Below, one piece after another: positions 63,611-64,000 of a DNA stretch of 64,000 bases. The notes below the pieces were generated by a model. That model saw only the letters and a program-made list of their open reading frames with translations. It searched no databases and had not been told where the DNA came from. Each line of letters begins with the position of its first letter. Position 1 is the first letter of the stretch. Position numbers and translations under genes: made by a program. This DNA is from an uncultured Aquimarina sp. (lineage in GTDB: Bacteria > Bacteroidota > Bacteroidia > Flavobacteriales > Flavobacteriaceae), in NCBI GenBank assembly GCA_947498775.1, contig CANMLL010000011.1:1-64000 (forward strand). Reading direction: 5' to 3'.

Positions 63611-64000
63611 ATGTCAAAAATTAAAATTGCTATTCAAAAAAGTGGCCGTCTTAATGAGGATTCAGTAAAAATTCTAAAGGATTGTGGTATTTCTATTGAT
63701 AATGGAAAAGACCAACTCAAAGCACAGACGCGTAATTTTCCTATGGAAGTTATGTTTTTACGAAATGGAGATATTCCGCAATATCTTAGGGATGGAGTGG
63801 TGGATATTGCCATAATTGGCGAAAACGTGCTTATCGAAAAAGGAAAAGATATCTCGATTGCCGAACGACTTAACTTTTCTAAATGTAAAGTCTCATTAGC
63901 TGTTCCAAAGGATTTTGAGTACAATTCTATTCAGGATCTTGACGGGAAAAGAATTGCCACTTCATACCCCAATACAGTAAACGAATATCTTGATAAAAAA
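63611..64000 (+). CDS. hisG: ATP phosphoribosyltransferase (5' part)
   Basis: HisG catalyses the first step of histidine synthesis, joining ATP and PRPP, and is normally feedback-inhibited by His. The visible 130 codons read MSKIKIAIQKSGRLNEDSVKI and continue with LRDGVVDIAIIGENVLIEKG and SLAVPKDFEYNSIQDLDGKRIATSYPNT, typical of the catalytic domain. The gene runs past the window end. The sequence up to the cut is uninterrupted. Whether it is the long (self-regulated) or short form cannot be seen. Confidence 0.95.
   Translation, partial: MSKIKIAIQKSGRLNEDSVKILKDCGISIDNGKDQLKAQTRNFPMEVMFLRNGDIPQYLRDGVVDIAIIGENVLIEKGKDISIAERLNFSKCKVSLAVPKDFEYNSIQDLDGKRIATSYPNTVNEYLDKK

Overview
This window reads as chromosomal DNA of a marine-type member of the Bacteroidota, family Flavobacteriaceae. 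The genus is a guess; Aquimarina or a relative would fit. The evidence is the low G+C content and several lineage-typical genes: a fused LpxC/FabZ, a fused alpha-beta 2-oxoacid dehydrogenase E1, the type IX secretion regulator PorX, and a menaquinone pathway. Promoters resemble the Bacteroidota form (TAnnTTTG as the -7 box) and Shine-Dalgarno sequences are mostly absent. I see no rRNA, tRNA, insertion sequence, prophage or CRISPR array. Most of the window is housekeeping DNA, with a few unusual islands.

Layout. 0-5 kb: topoisomerase IV (parE, parC), preceded by a dispersed hairpin repeat. 5-8.7 kb, minus strand: a PhnA-like protein, ApbE, TerC, a small lipoprotein and an XRE-type regulator. 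8.7-9.1 kb: a striking array of seven 16-bp palindromes between that regulator and a divergent M14 carboxypeptidase. 10.3-14.5 kb: an Lrp-type regulator, PEP carboxylase, a DinB protein and an NTF2-like protein. 14.5-17.4 kb: a TetR regulator with three alpha/beta hydrolases. 17.5-24.7 kb: menaquinone genes (thioesterase, menF, menD, menB), interspersed with DUF2853, cvfB and a voltage-gated channel whose filter looks calcium-like. 24.7-37.3 kb: two paralogous membrane proteins, fused E1, a degenerate M1-like protein joined to a beta barrel, a LOG-family protein, uvrA, an unknown membrane protein and aroB. 37.4-43.4 kb: proline dehydrogenase, a GG-leader Cys-rich peptide (probable RiPP precursor), a Qnr-like pentapeptide protein, a MocR regulator divergent from an FMN-binding protein, DUF1272, GNAT and a DUF4258-like protein. 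43.4-43.8 kb: a repeat-rich gap. 43.8-47.1 kb: ald, tsaE, porX. 47.2-54.8 kb: HD hydrolase, lpxD, lpxC/fabZ, lpxA, efp, a second lpxD-like gene, an NTF2-like protein and sucD. 54.9-63.3 kb: M16 protease, fabG, a VWA-like membrane protein, prohibitin, a helix-hairpin-helix protein and an OmpA protein. 63.4-64 kb: a histidine-operon attenuator (leader peptide with four His codons plus terminator) and the start of hisG, cut by the window edge.

How genes work together. The lpx operon makes lipid A in the outer membrane and shares its transcript with efp. The men genes make the respiratory quinone. ParE and ParC form one enzyme. The most noteworthy regulatory finds are the palindrome array, whose units overlap the -7 boxes of both divergent promoters, and the his attenuator. 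The most noteworthy protein finds are the orphan RiPP precursor beside a Qnr-like protein, the channel filter TLEDWTD, and the M1-like pseudopeptidase/beta-barrel fusion. Functions are inferred from motifs and remembered family sequences; no searches were run.
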